In this document: positions 56,103 through 64,000 of the stretch, piece by piece
How the letters are laid out: each line of letters begins with the position of its first letter
Numbering within the stretch: position 1 is the first letter of the stretch
Source: Rhizobium sp. NXC14
GTDB taxonomy: Bacteria; Pseudomonadota; Alphaproteobacteria; Rhizobiales; Rhizobiaceae
NCBI RefSeq assembly: GCF_002117485.1
Contig: NZ_CP021030.1
Coordinates: 3,351,001 to 3,415,000 of the forward strand
Direction: 5' to 3'
Length of the DNA stretch: 64,000 nucleotides
Translations under genes and position numbers: made by a program
Notes under the pieces: generated by a model
Database searches by the model: none
Told to the model about the DNA's origin: nothing
The model's input: the letters and a program-made list of their open reading frames with translations, nothing else

Positions 56103-56947
56103 AGCTCGTCCACCAGGCGCGCGCTGCCACGCTCGACCAGCCAAATGCCGATAAAAAGCATCGGCAAAGAAATCAGCGCAGTCTTCCAATAGATAGCAAC
56201 CGGAGGCCACGCGTGTTCGACGAAAATGGCGCGGTAGCCCTCGAGAATCCAGGCCATCGGGTTCCAAGTGTGAATTAACGCCATCGGCTCACTCGCCTTA
56301 AGCGGGCTGTAGAACACAGGGGTCAGGTAGAAACCCAGCATCAAAAACACGCCTACCAAATGTTGAGTATCGCGGAAATGGACATGCGCAATCGCGACAA
56401 GATAGGACAGACCCATCGTGAACAGCGCCTGCGCAAGGAACACGAGTGGAAGTGCCGCTATGCTTAAAGCAAGGCCCCCGGTCTCGATAAACGAGATGAT
56501 GAAGAGGAGTGGCAGAGCGAGCAGAAGGTGCACTGCTTGTGTGATGACTGCGACAACAGGAAGTATCCCGATCGGAAAGCCCGGCCGGCGCACCAATTCG
56601 CTGCTGCCGGTTATGGAAGTTGCCGCTGCGGGTACCGCAGTGCTGAGCCAGCCCCAGGCCAACACGCCGGAAAAGACAAAAGTGGTGTAGTAGGGAATAT
56701 TTAAGGGAAGGACGTGACGAAAGATCAGGGAAAAAATCAGCAGCTGGCTCAATGGCCGCATCAAGGACCAGCCGAGGCCAATTGCGGATCTTTGATATCT
56801 CATCTTCAGATCGCGAGCCAGAAGTGCTAACAGCAGATCGTTCCATTGCAGACAGATGTCAATCAAACGCTTGCACTGATCACGACGCCTGTATTGGTCC
56901 CGTCGCTTCGCGCGATCAAGCGCTTGATCCTTGAGGTGCTCAGGCAT
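56099..56947 (-). CDS. wzm: ABC-2-type polysaccharide export permease, Wzm-like
   Basis: 282 residues with a charged cytoplasmic N-terminus and six hydrophobic helices. RDLKMRYQRSAIGLGWSLMRPL is the conserved amphipathic entry helix and gate region. YLTPVFYSP and WNPMAWILEGYR are typical of Wzm/TagG. First gene of the operon; all four genes overlap. Divergent from the trifunctional gene over a 116-base promoter region. Confidence 0.88.
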   Translation of the reverse strand: MPEHLKDQALDRAKRRDQYRRRDQCKRLIDICLQWNDLLLALLARDLKMRYQRSAIGLGWSLMRPLSQLLIFSLIFRHVLPLNIPYYTTFVFSGVLAWGWLSTAVPAAATSITGSSELVRRPGFPIGILPVVAVITQAVHLLLALPLLFIISFIETGGLALSIAALPLVFLAQALFTMGLSYLVAIAHVHFRDTQHLVGVFLMLGFYLTPVFYSPLKASEPMALIHTWNPMAWILEGYRAIFVEHAWPPVAIYWKTALISLPMLFIGIWLVERGSARLVDEL

Positions 56948-57063
56948 TTCGGCTCACTTTTGCCATCGGTTAAATACACCTTGCCTCAAAGTAGTAAAGA
57001 TCATCATACTCGCGAACTGACACGGTAACTCCAGCGTGATCTTTATCGCAGGAAGCAGCAATT

Positions 57064-60054
57064 ATGCCTATAGTTTCCATCATTACACCGGCGCATGGAG
57101 CGGAAACAACACTTTCCTCGACGTTGGAGAGCCTGATAGCCCAAAGTCATGCTGACTGGGAATGCATCATCATTGATGATGGTTCAACCGATCAGACGGC
57201 TCAGATCGCGGACCGTTTCGCGGATCGGGATACGCGCTTCCGTGTGCTGCGGCAGGAGCAGAGCGGCGTGTCAGTTGCTCGCAATGCGGGGCTGGCGCAG
57301 GCGAAAGGCGACTGGGTCGTCTTCCTCGACTCAGACGACACCTTGGCATTTTCCCACCTCGAAATCATGCTAGGTCACACGCGAACTTTGCCGCAGGCCG
57401 ACATTCTGCATTGCGGTTGGCGCCGCCTGAAACATGGTGCTCCCTGGTGGCAGTCTCACCCCGCGGTCAAAATGGACAATCCGTTTGCCGAAACAGCGCG
57501 CTATTGCCCTTTCGCGATCCACGCAGCCTTGGTTCGCCGGTCCCGGCTTACAGAAATCGGCGGCTTCGATCCAGAGATGAAAATGTGCGAGGACTGGGAC
57601 CTGTGGCAGCGCCTCGCCCGGGCTGGCGCCGAGTTTGCGCCGGTCGAAGGCCTGATGGCCGATGTTAGCGTAACGGCCGGCTCGCTGTCGTCAAACAGGA
57701 TCAAACATCTCGATTTTGGTCTTAAGGTGATCCGGCGCGGCCACCATTCCGATCCCCGCGTCACCGATCCGGTGCCGGCGCTCGCCCAGGGAGTAACGCA
57801 GGCCGCGTTAGGAACAGCCTGCTGGTATCTCGCGATCTGGCTCGTCGGCGCCTCAATAGGTCAAGGCGACAATCCTGGTGAACTGCTCGACCGAGTGGCA
57901 GAGCCTATTCCACCTAACGCCGATGTCTACGCGCTCATCGCGGTAATGGTAGACGGGATTGTGGTCGGCGCCTTCGCGGACGAGCCGATTTGGCCCGGAC
58001 TTTGGTCGAAGATCCAGGACAAGCTTCCCGAGCTGGAGGCCTGGTTTAATCGGCATGGTCCCCAAGAAGCTTTTGGTTCCCTGTTGGTTCGTTCAATGGA
58101 GCGAAAGGTCGCTGACCAACTACCGACCAACGTGCTCACCACGATCGGAACAACAAGGATACAGCCAATTGATTTGGATCGCCCTATCGTCGACCTCATC
58201 TTGCCCGGCATCGAGCGGTTGCGCTGTTGCATCTGGCGAGGTCCGACCCCGCTAGGGCAAGTGGAGTTTGTTGTCTTTGGAGCAATCGAAGCCGATACGA
58301 TACGAAATCGACTCAGGATGGTGTTCGGCCCGGACTTCGATCAGGATGACGGGCGCGCTGTCTCCACCAGCATGGCGGCGCCAAGCCACCGCCGAGTAGC
58401 TCGACGGTTGCTGAAGCTCATGGCGAAAATATCACATTGGGCCAAAGCTAAGACAGTAGCGGGTTGGTGGCGCAAGGAGGAGCCGACACCGACACATGTC
58501 GATTCGATATTGGTCACCGCGCATACCGGGCGCGCCGAATTCGACCGAATCGTCGACGAGGAACGTCAGCGGGCGATTGCAGCCTCGAGGCAGATGTTCA
58601 ATGAGAAGCCGTCGAAAAAAACCGGCCCGGCGGGCGATGAGGTGCCGAGGTACGATACGGAAGCGTACTGGGAGGAGCTTTTTTCCCAGGTCGATCCTTG
58701 GGACTACCGAAATAACTATGAGACTGTGAAATATCTTCAAACATTGTCATTGTTGGACGCTCGCCGCTTTTCAAACGGCCTTGAGCTGGCCTGCGCGGAA
58801 GGAACCTTTACACGGATGTTGGCGCCCCGCGTCGACAACCTGCTGGCAACCGACATTTCGGCGTCGGCAGTCGCTCGAGCCGCCTCGCTTCAGGACCATG
58901 ATTCTCCGGTAGCCTATCGGCAGTTGGATCTTTTGAGGGACGAGCTAGGAGGACCTTACGATCTCATCGTCTGCAGTGAAGTTCTGTACTATTTGGAGAA
59001 CAGAGAAAAGCTCCGGCAGATAGTCGATAAGATTGCGGGCAGTCTTCGAACTGGTGGTTGGTTCGTTACCGCTCACGCCAACCTCCTGATCGATAGGCCG
59101 AATGAGACAGGCTTTGGGTGGCCGCATGAATTCGGTGCGATCGGCATAGGTGAGACGTTTGACCAACATCCGGATTTAACTCTCTCGGCTGAAGCCAAGA
59201 GTCCGCTCTATAGAATCCAAAGGTTCGAGAAGGTAGAGCGCGGGGGCTTCCTAGAGCCTACACGCGTGGAAGTAAACACGGCGCAGCCTCTGCCTCTTCA
59301 AGTCGCCAGCCAAGTACGCTGGAGAGGCGGGCGAGTTGTGGAATCGGCCGCCGACTGGAACGATGTCCCGATCTTGATGTACCATCAGGTTTCGGACGAT
59401 GGCCCGGAACAGCTTTCTCGATACCGCCAGTCTCCAGAGGCCTTCGAATCCCAACTGGCCTTCCTGCGCGACGCCGGATGGCGAGGAATGACTTTGGATC
59501 GGCTGCTTGCTTGTTTCGACGAAGGCGCCAAACCGCCCGAAAAAACGTTGGTTCTGACCTTCGACGACGCTACACGCGATTTCATGACGCATGCCCTCCC
59601 CCTGCTACATCGATATGGCTTCCCATCCTCGCTCTTTGTCCCAACCGATAGGGTCGGCAGCTCTGCAATATGGGATTCGGCCTATGGACCGCCGGCTCCA
59701 CTACTAACTTGGGAGGAACTTGCGGCGGTCGCGAACAGCGACGTGACGCTGGGCGCCCACGGTGCCCGGCACGTGCGTTTGTCTGCCCTGGCACCGGAGA
59801 GCCTATTGCGAGAGCTTGCTGGCTCCAAGGCTATGCTCGAGAAATGCCTAGGTCGAGAAGTGCTGGCGGTCGCATATCCGTACGGCGACTTCGACCCCGC
59901 TATCAGGGAGATAGCCGAACAGTGTGGCTACCGGATCGGGCTAAGCTGCGTCGGTGGCAGGGTGCAGGCAAATGCAGATAAGCTCGCATTGAAAAGACAG
60001 GAGGTTTTCAGCGGGATCACCCGATCAGAGTTCGCAAATCTGCTATTTGGCTGA
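57064..60054 (+). CDS. Trifunctional GT2 glycosyltransferase / SAM methyltransferase / polysaccharide deacetylase
   Basis: 996 residues, intact. Residues 1-250: GT-A glycosyltransferase (VSIITPAHGAETTL, IIDDGSTDQ, DSDD at 89-92, CEDWDLWQRL). Residues 250-510: unassigned linker. Residues about 525-720: NodS-like methyltransferase (DPWDYRNNYETVKY, LELACAEGTFTRML, VCSEVLYYL). Residues about 770-996: NodB-type deacetylase (ILMYHQVSD, LTFDDATRDF, GAHGARH, AYPYGDFDP). The three activities could extend, methylate and deacetylate a surface glycan or its cap. The domain set mirrors NodC-NodS-NodB, but the GT domain is not chitin-synthase-like. Confidence 0.87.
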   Translation: MPIVSIITPAHGAETTLSSTLESLIAQSHADWECIIIDDGSTDQTAQIADRFADRDTRFRVLRQEQSGVSVARNAGLAQAKGDWVVFLDSDDTLAFSHLEIMLGHTRTLPQADILHCGWRRLKHGAPWWQSHPAVKMDNPFAETARYCPFAIHAALVRRSRLTEIGGFDPEMKMCEDWDLWQRLARAGAEFAPVEGLMADVSVTAGSLSSNRIKHLDFGLKVIRRGHHSDPRVTDPVPALAQGVTQAALGTACWYLAIWLVGASIGQGDNPGELLDRVAEPIPPNADVYALIAVMVDGIVVGAFADEPIWPGLWSKIQDKLPELEAWFNRHGPQEAFGSLLVRSMERKVADQLPTNVLTTIGTTRIQPIDLDRPIVDLILPGIERLRCCIWRGPTPLGQVEFVVFGAIEADTIRNRLRMVFGPDFDQDDGRAVSTSMAAPSHRRVARRLLKLMAKISHWAKAKTVAGWWRKEEPTPTHVDSILVTAHTGRAEFDRIVDEERQRAIAASRQMFNEKPSKKTGPAGDEVPRYDTEAYWEELFSQVDPWDYRNNYETVKYLQTLSLLDARRFSNGLELACAEGTFTRMLAPRVDNLLATDISASAVARAASLQDHDSPVAYRQLDLLRDELGGPYDLIVCSEVLYYLENREKLRQIVDKIAGSLRTGGWFVTAHANLLIDRPNETGFGWPHEFGAIGIGETFDQHPDLTLSAEAKSPLYRIQRFEKVERGGFLEPTRVEVNTAQPLPLQVASQVRWRGGRVVESAADWNDVPILMYHQVSDDGPEQLSRYRQSPEAFESQLAFLRDAGWRGMTLDRLLACFDEGAKPPEKTLVLTFDDATRDFMTHALPLLHRYGFPSSLFVPTDRVGSSAIWDSAYGPPAPLLTWEELAAVANSDVTLGAHGARHVRLSALAPESLLRELAGSKAMLEKCLGREVLAVAYPYGDFDPAIREIAEQCGYRIGLSCVGGRVQANADKLALKRQEVFSGITRSEFANLLFG

Positions 60055-61092
60055 GACAAGAATGGGGGGGTCCACCGTCCAACCCGCATCGTACTTTGTT
60101 CCTAAGGCAAATCGGTGATCGGCATTTGAAGAGAAATACGATTTCTGCTTCAGCCACGATCGGGCCTCTCTTTTGAGTCTCCTCATCGCCTTTGATCCCG
60201 TGTCGACCACAAGCATCTTGGCTGCAATTGGCTTGTCATGTCGCGACATGGTTGCGACAAGTCTGATGAGCTCGCGGTATCGGCGCTGTTCAACCGCCTT
60301 CTGGACGAGCCAGCGGCCACAGCGGCTTAGGCCGGCCCGGACTGCAAAACGCTTTTCCGGGTGTCTCTTGAGCATTTCATCCGCGACCAGAATCCAGGAC
60401 CGTAGCATTCGCGTCAGGTTGGATGACATGTTGTCTGGCGTTTGGCGATAGCCGACAAGATAATCCGGCACCACCACAAAATGTGAGAATTCAGCGGCCA
60501 AGCAGTAGAAGAGGAGATCTTCACACCCCTGCGCGTCACGCTGTTGGAGTGAGGAGTCAAATCCTCCCGTCGCGTCAAGAATATTCCGCCGTACGAGTGG
60601 CGAACTTGCATTTCCAATGAAGTTATCCGCAAGTACCTCGTCGAGCACATCTCCCTCGATGGAAACCTCATCACTCCGGTAGATGATGTAGTTGTTGTGG
60701 TCAATCATTGCATACCAAGTGTAGACCAGGCCGACATTGGGACCACCTCTCTCCAATGCAGCCAATTGTCGCTCAATTTTATCAGGTGACCAAATGTCAT
60801 CAGCATCTAGGAATGCCACCAAGTCGGCAGACGTAGAGCGCCAACCCGCATTTCGAGCAGCGGCGACGCCGGAATTTCTTTGCTTCAATACTCGAACACG
60901 CGGATCTATTTCAGCGACTGCTTGCGCAATAGCCAGGGTATGGTCCTTAGAACCGTCGTCCACCACGACGATATCGAGCGCATGATGTGTTTGATTGCGA
61001 ACGCTGCTGATTGTTTCAGCCAGAGTTCGTTCCGCGTTATAGGCAGGGATTACAACAGCAACAGTTACGTCACTTCTTGCCGATTTCTTCAA
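60043..61092 (-). CDS. GT2-family glycosyltransferase
   Basis: 349 residues from a TTG at 61092, chosen because GGAG lies 8 bases upstream and similarity starts just after. The frame is open further with unconserved residues. VAVVIPAYNAERTLAETI, VVDDGSKDHT, GVAAARNAGW, FLDADDIWSPDKI and GCEDLLFYCLA are the GT-A motifs. A basic helical tail follows. Its end overlaps the convergent trifunctional gene by 12 bases. Confidence 0.82.
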   Translation of the reverse strand: MKKSARSDVTVAVVIPAYNAERTLAETISSVRNQTHHALDIVVVDDGSKDHTLAIAQAVAEIDPRVRVLKQRNSGVAAARNAGWRSTSADLVAFLDADDIWSPDKIERQLAALERGGPNVGLVYTWYAMIDHNNYIIYRSDEVSIEGDVLDEVLADNFIGNASSPLVRRNILDATGGFDSSLQQRDAQGCEDLLFYCLAAEFSHFVVVPDYLVGYRQTPDNMSSNLTRMLRSWILVADEMLKRHPEKRFAVRAGLSRCGRWLVQKAVEQRRYRELIRLVATMSRHDKPIAAKMLVVDTGSKAMRRLKREARSWLKQKSYFSSNADHRFALGTKYDAGWTVDPPILVSAK

Positions 61093-61635
61093 GCTCTTAA
61101 CTCCGAAGGCTCCACAATCTGAAATAGGATAGATCAAGATGCAGGCTTGAGTGTCAATAATGGGGTAGTGGTTCTTCGAAAAAGGTATTTCTACCCAGCA
61201 GCTGTTCCTAGCCGGTAGATTGTCGGCCCCGCAGCGCTTTAGCGCGGGCCGCGTCAATCATGCCCGTTCGCAAGATGCCGAACTCAAACCCGCCGATCGT
61301 GCCCTTAATGCGCACAACGACCTTGGGCCGACGAGGATCATACACCTGTCGAGATCTATGACGCGCAGCGCGTTGGCGGTGCGGCGAAAAGTCCGTTGCG
61401 TCTCCTCGAAGATAGGACATCTCCGCCAATCGAGAGAAAAAGAAATGCTCCGGAAAGCCAGTGATTCCACTCCATCGGCAACGCCTCTCTTTTTAAGTAC
61501 AAACTAGGAAACCACAAATATCATCGCAGCAATAAAGCGATAAATTGTGAGAAAACACGACGCCCCAACAATAATCCGTGACAATATCGAATTTAATGGC
61601 AATCATGTCTCCGTACTGCGCAGGCAATCTTACCC

Positions 61636-61665
61636 GAGGACCCGTCACCACCCCGGCGGGTCCTC
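61636..61665. terminator. 9-bp hairpin GAGGACCCG/CGGGTCCTC
   Basis: A perfect stem with a 12-base loop and no T-run. Function is unclear. Confidence 0.35.
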
Positions 61666-61729
61666 AACTTTGCTAGAACCTTTCCAGGTTAGCTTGAAGC
61701 ATTCTGGGGGAGCAGGTTTTCGTCAGGGC

Positions 61730-61781
61730 AAAGGCGATCGGCTCGGGCACACCTCCTAGTACTCCCGAGCCGATCGCCTTT
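61730..61781. repeat. 18-bp perfect inverted repeat with 16-base loop
   Basis: Arms 61730-61747 (AAAGGCGATCGGCTCGGG) and 61764-61781 are exact complements. It starts with AAA and ends with TTT, so it could act as a bidirectional terminator. It could also be the foldback end of a decayed mobile element. Confidence 0.55.
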
Positions 61782-62760
61782 GGCTGGAGACACCCGGATG
61801 GACTGATCGCCAGCCGACTCCGCTTGAGCCAAGAGGATGGTTCAATCTAGCTCGGAGAAGCTCGAAAGTTTACGCAGAGCCAAGGGCGATGGTTCCTGGG
61901 TCGGACAAGAAGAGATCGGGACACCACAAAGCAAGGACCGAACGACCCCGCTGCATTCTCCCGCACCTATGCTTCCCTCAGCAGTGATGGGGCACAGCAA
62001 ATTCGCCACGTGGTATTATTGTCGATCAGAGATCATCCTACCGCATTACATTCGCTCGTCACAGCTTGTTCACAGCATTAGCATAATCGAACTCATCTTG
62101 CGGTAGATTTATAAATACAACCATGGTGTGAAATTAATGTTTTCCTCGTTTGATATAATTTGATTTGTATTACGCTATCCTTAAGGGTTATTAATTTCTG
62201 ACTGGTAGATAATGGAGATGCATTCCTTCCAGAAATATGGAATCGCTCTCGTTAGTTTGCTGAGTGCCGTTTCGGCAGTGCTGTAACCATATAGTACTGT
62301 CGAACGGGCAGTACGACGGGCGGCCCGAAAGTCTTCGCACCGACAGGCACCGAAGACGTGGCGGCGCAATTCGATACCAAAGAGTGCTGATCTCGAGGCG
62401 AATGAAGCTTCGAAACACCAGTAAATCAAGGGTTATCGCCGTTCATCACGCCACTGGTCGGACATTATAAGGCGCGCCTTTCGACGTGGCATGACAAATT
62501 CGCATGATGAGCCGAGACCCCGGGCACGCGACGCCGCAGGCTAAGAGACGACCATCCTCGTTTAAGCGGTCACCCGCATGGAACGAGGGCTCCGGAGTAC
62601 CAAACGCATCGCCGCAGACAACAGCCTCGAATGTCCGTTCTCGCGTCAAGCTGTGTCGAAATGGTCGCACCTCGTGATCGAATTAACCGTTCGTAAAGCA
62701 TTTGCTTGCTCAACTTATAATTTGTGTCATGGTCACTGGAAGTAGTGAGGAGCCACCCTG

Positions 62761-62967
62761 ATGAGTGATATGGCATCGCAGATTCCGGAATTTGGTTATG
62801 ATGAACGCGTGATGATTTGCCGCAAACAGATCGAGAAGGCGGTTTATCAGTTCATTGCAAACACGAAGGTCGAGGGGTGCGATCCGGCGGAAGTCGCAAT
62901 GGCCATCGCGGACATTGCCGACGACTATATTTTACTGCTGGCCCAGAAGCGCAATTTGACCCATTGA
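62761..62967 (+). CDS. Small helical protein, unknown
   Basis: 68 residues. AGGAG lies 8-12 bases before the ATG. A TATAAT at 62716-62721 may be the -10 box. The sequence (DERVMICRKQIEKAVYQFIANTK and DPAEVAMAIADIADDYILLL) is two amphipathic helices with consistent codon use. It looks real; no family is recognised. Confidence 0.55.
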   Translation: MSDMASQIPEFGYDERVMICRKQIEKAVYQFIANTKVEGCDPAEVAMAIADIADDYILLLAQKRNLTH

Positions 62968-63317
62968 TCATGATCGGCCGGCTCGGCCGATCGTCGGACG
63001 ACCGCAAACCGATATCGCCGCCGCCTCCCTGCCCGCAGACAACGCCAGCCAAACCGCTTACCATTCGTTCTGAACCTATCTTTACGCCATCGAATGAGCG
63101 GCGGTTGTCCAGCCCGCGACAAGCCGAGGCTTCTCCCAACCCACAATTCAGATGGATTGCCGATAGACAGGCCTCAGGGCACTCGTTTCAGCCCGACAGA
63201 CCGTTGCTGTGCAACCGACCGGAGCCGGTTTTCTGCGGCCCTCCCATATGCACAGTCGCATATAGCCCCAAAATCGATGTGATTTTCGGGCTATCCGAGC
63301 AGCATGAAAGCGGGCAC
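62968..63317. other. Gap of 350 bases before the IS630 element
   Basis: No credible gene; Pro/Arg-rich shadow frames only. Confidence 0.4.
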
Positions 63318-63332
63318 TAGAGCCTGCTGCTT

Positions 63333-63905
63333 TCATACGGAAGCATATCCTGAGTTTGTGAGGTAGTTTGCGCATTCTGCTGGCGAGAAGCAGTCGAGCA
63401 TTTCACCAGCCTTGCGCCATGTCGCTTCGACTGTGCGAGGCTGTTCTCTCCTAATTAGGTGCTTGAGCTTGGCAAAGACTTGCTCGATGGGATTGAGGTC
63501 CGGGCTGTAAGGCGGCAGGAAGAAGAGGTGCGCGCCTGCGGCCCGGATGGCACGACGGACAGCTTGGCCCTTATGGCTGCCGAGATTGTCGAGGATGACG
63601 ATGTCGCCCTTGGCGAGCGTGGGCACGAGGATCCTCTGGATATAGAGGGTAAAGAGTTCGCCGTTGATCGGCCCATCGATGACCCAAGGGGCGTCGATGC
63701 GGTCGCAGCGCAAGGCGGCAATGAATGTCAGGGTTTTCCAGTGCCCATGCGGAACCGCGGCACATAGGCGTTGACCACGCGGTGCCCACCCCCTGAGGGG
63801 CGCCATGTTGGTCTTGATCCAGGTCTCATCGAGAAAGACCAGCCGCTGCGCTTCGATCCGCCGTTGATGGGTCTTCCAACGCAACCGTTTCCTGGCGATA
63901 TCCAT
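63333..63905 (-). CDS. IS630-family transposase, DDE catalytic part
   Basis: About 190 residues from 63905. LVFLDETWIKTNM supplies the first Asp, IVILDNLGSHKG the second and NPIEQVFAKLKHL the Glu of the DDE triad. The upstream part lies in another frame, joined at a run of eight A (minus strand, near 63932-63939). Such runs are where IS630 relatives switch frame by slippage. The ATG at 63905 is inside the joined protein and probably not the real start. Confidence 0.85.
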   Translation of the reverse strand: MDIARKRLRWKTHQRRIEAQRLVFLDETWIKTNMAPLRGWAPRGQRLCAAVPHGHWKTLTFIAALRCDRIDAPWVIDGPINGELFTLYIQRILVPTLAKGDIVILDNLGSHKGQAVRRAIRAAGAHLFFLPPYSPDLNPIEQVFAKLKHLIRREQPRTVEATWRKAGEMLDCFSPAECANYLTNSGYASV

Positions 63906-64000
63906 CCGCGTCTGCTCGGCCGGCAGAACCGTTTTTTTTGAAACTCAGGCCCTCGGCCCGGACGAACACCCAAACGGCGCGTCGCTCGGTCTTGATACCG
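63906..64000 (-). CDS. IS630-family transposase, N-terminal part (cut by window end)
   Basis: Read from base 64000 downwards: RAVWVFVRAEGLSFKK up to the A8 run. The switch to the other frame gives KTVLPAEQTRMDIARKR, matching the usual IS630 join. Its 5' end is outside the window. Confidence 0.6.

Larger units (their letters stand above)
61093..62760. other. 1.67-kb region without recognisable genes
   Basis: Only short frames with no consistent similarity are present. Composition varies from GC-rich to AT-rich (62100-62200). Two strong hairpins (61636-61665 and 61730-61781) are listed separately. It may be decayed insertion-sequence or regulatory DNA between the polysaccharide locus and the IS630 element. 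Confidence 0.4.
63318..64000 (-). mobile_element. IS630-family insertion sequence, one end inside the window
   Basis: The transposase gene reads leftward and the element continues past base 64000. The inner end is probably close to 63318, about 15 bases beyond the transposase stop, but the terminal repeat cannot be confirmed without the other end. Confidence 0.7.

Noticed and set aside
57064..60054. True nodC-nodS-nodB genes
   Set aside because: The GT domain lacks chitin-synthase-type motifs, the genes are fused, no nod box is visible, and the setting is an ABC-exported polysaccharide locus.

Overview
The window looks like chromosome or a large replicon of a Rhizobium close to R. leguminosarum / R. 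etli. Pointers are the inositol dehydrogenase gene, a xylose ABC operon with a ROK regulator and a single-domain ATPase, DUF982 and DUF1236 genes, a mosaic palindromic intergenic repeat of rhizobial type, and high-GC coding on both strands. No database search was possible. Family names rest on motif recognition, and single-base lesions are read directly from the sequence.

Layout. Bases 1-4,430: end of an mscS channel gene, a DUF3302-like/HlyD pair, a mini J-domain protein, a Tat-exported Hint-domain protein and a small membrane protein. Bases 4,588-10,850: iolG, a RIME-like repeat, then a ROK regulator divergent from xylF-xylH-xylG. Bases 10,993-11,066: tRNA-Arg(CCG).

Bases 11,024-35,913: a 24.9 kb integrated element bounded by a 43-bp direct repeat of the tRNA 3' end. 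It carries a tyrosine integrase; a caspase-like protein preceded by a degenerate repeat array; a large serine recombinase (one-base frameshift) beside a flagellar hook gene flgE split into head-to-head halves by an inversion; a minus-strand replication-like block (HUH Rep-like protein, clamp-loader-like AAA+ ATPase, unknown proteins); a second tyrosine recombinase; and a defence block (TIGR04141/DUF6119-like protein, HNH endonuclease, hsdM-hsdS-hsdR, a DuOB-DUF488-DUF488 cassette). Just beyond the right junction lies a diverged relic of the integrase promoter region of a sister element.

Bases 36,000-51,000: a secreted protein, an acyltransferase-3/SGNH gene with an in-frame stop, a frameshifted DUF882 (M15-like) gene, DUF982, BON, two DUF1236 and GYD-domain proteins, a divergent sugar-uptake locus (permease and ATPase on minus; epimerase and binding protein on plus), and an ampR/ampC pair. 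Bases 51,000-61,100: a surface-polysaccharide locus with a UDP-sugar epimerase/decarboxylase, a translationally coupled wzm-wzt-GT2-GT2 operon, a giant GT2/NodS-like methyltransferase/NodB-like deacetylase fusion, and another GT2. Bases 61,093-64,000: mostly non-coding, one small conserved-looking gene and an IS630-family element running off the end.

The most striking result is the flgE inversion. Undoing it in silico restores an in-frame hook protein of about 691 residues. It also creates a long symmetric attP-like dyad next to the recombinase and an attB-like dyad inside flgE, both centred on the same GT/AC dinucleotide. The present sequence therefore looks like the attL/attR product of a serine-integrase switch.
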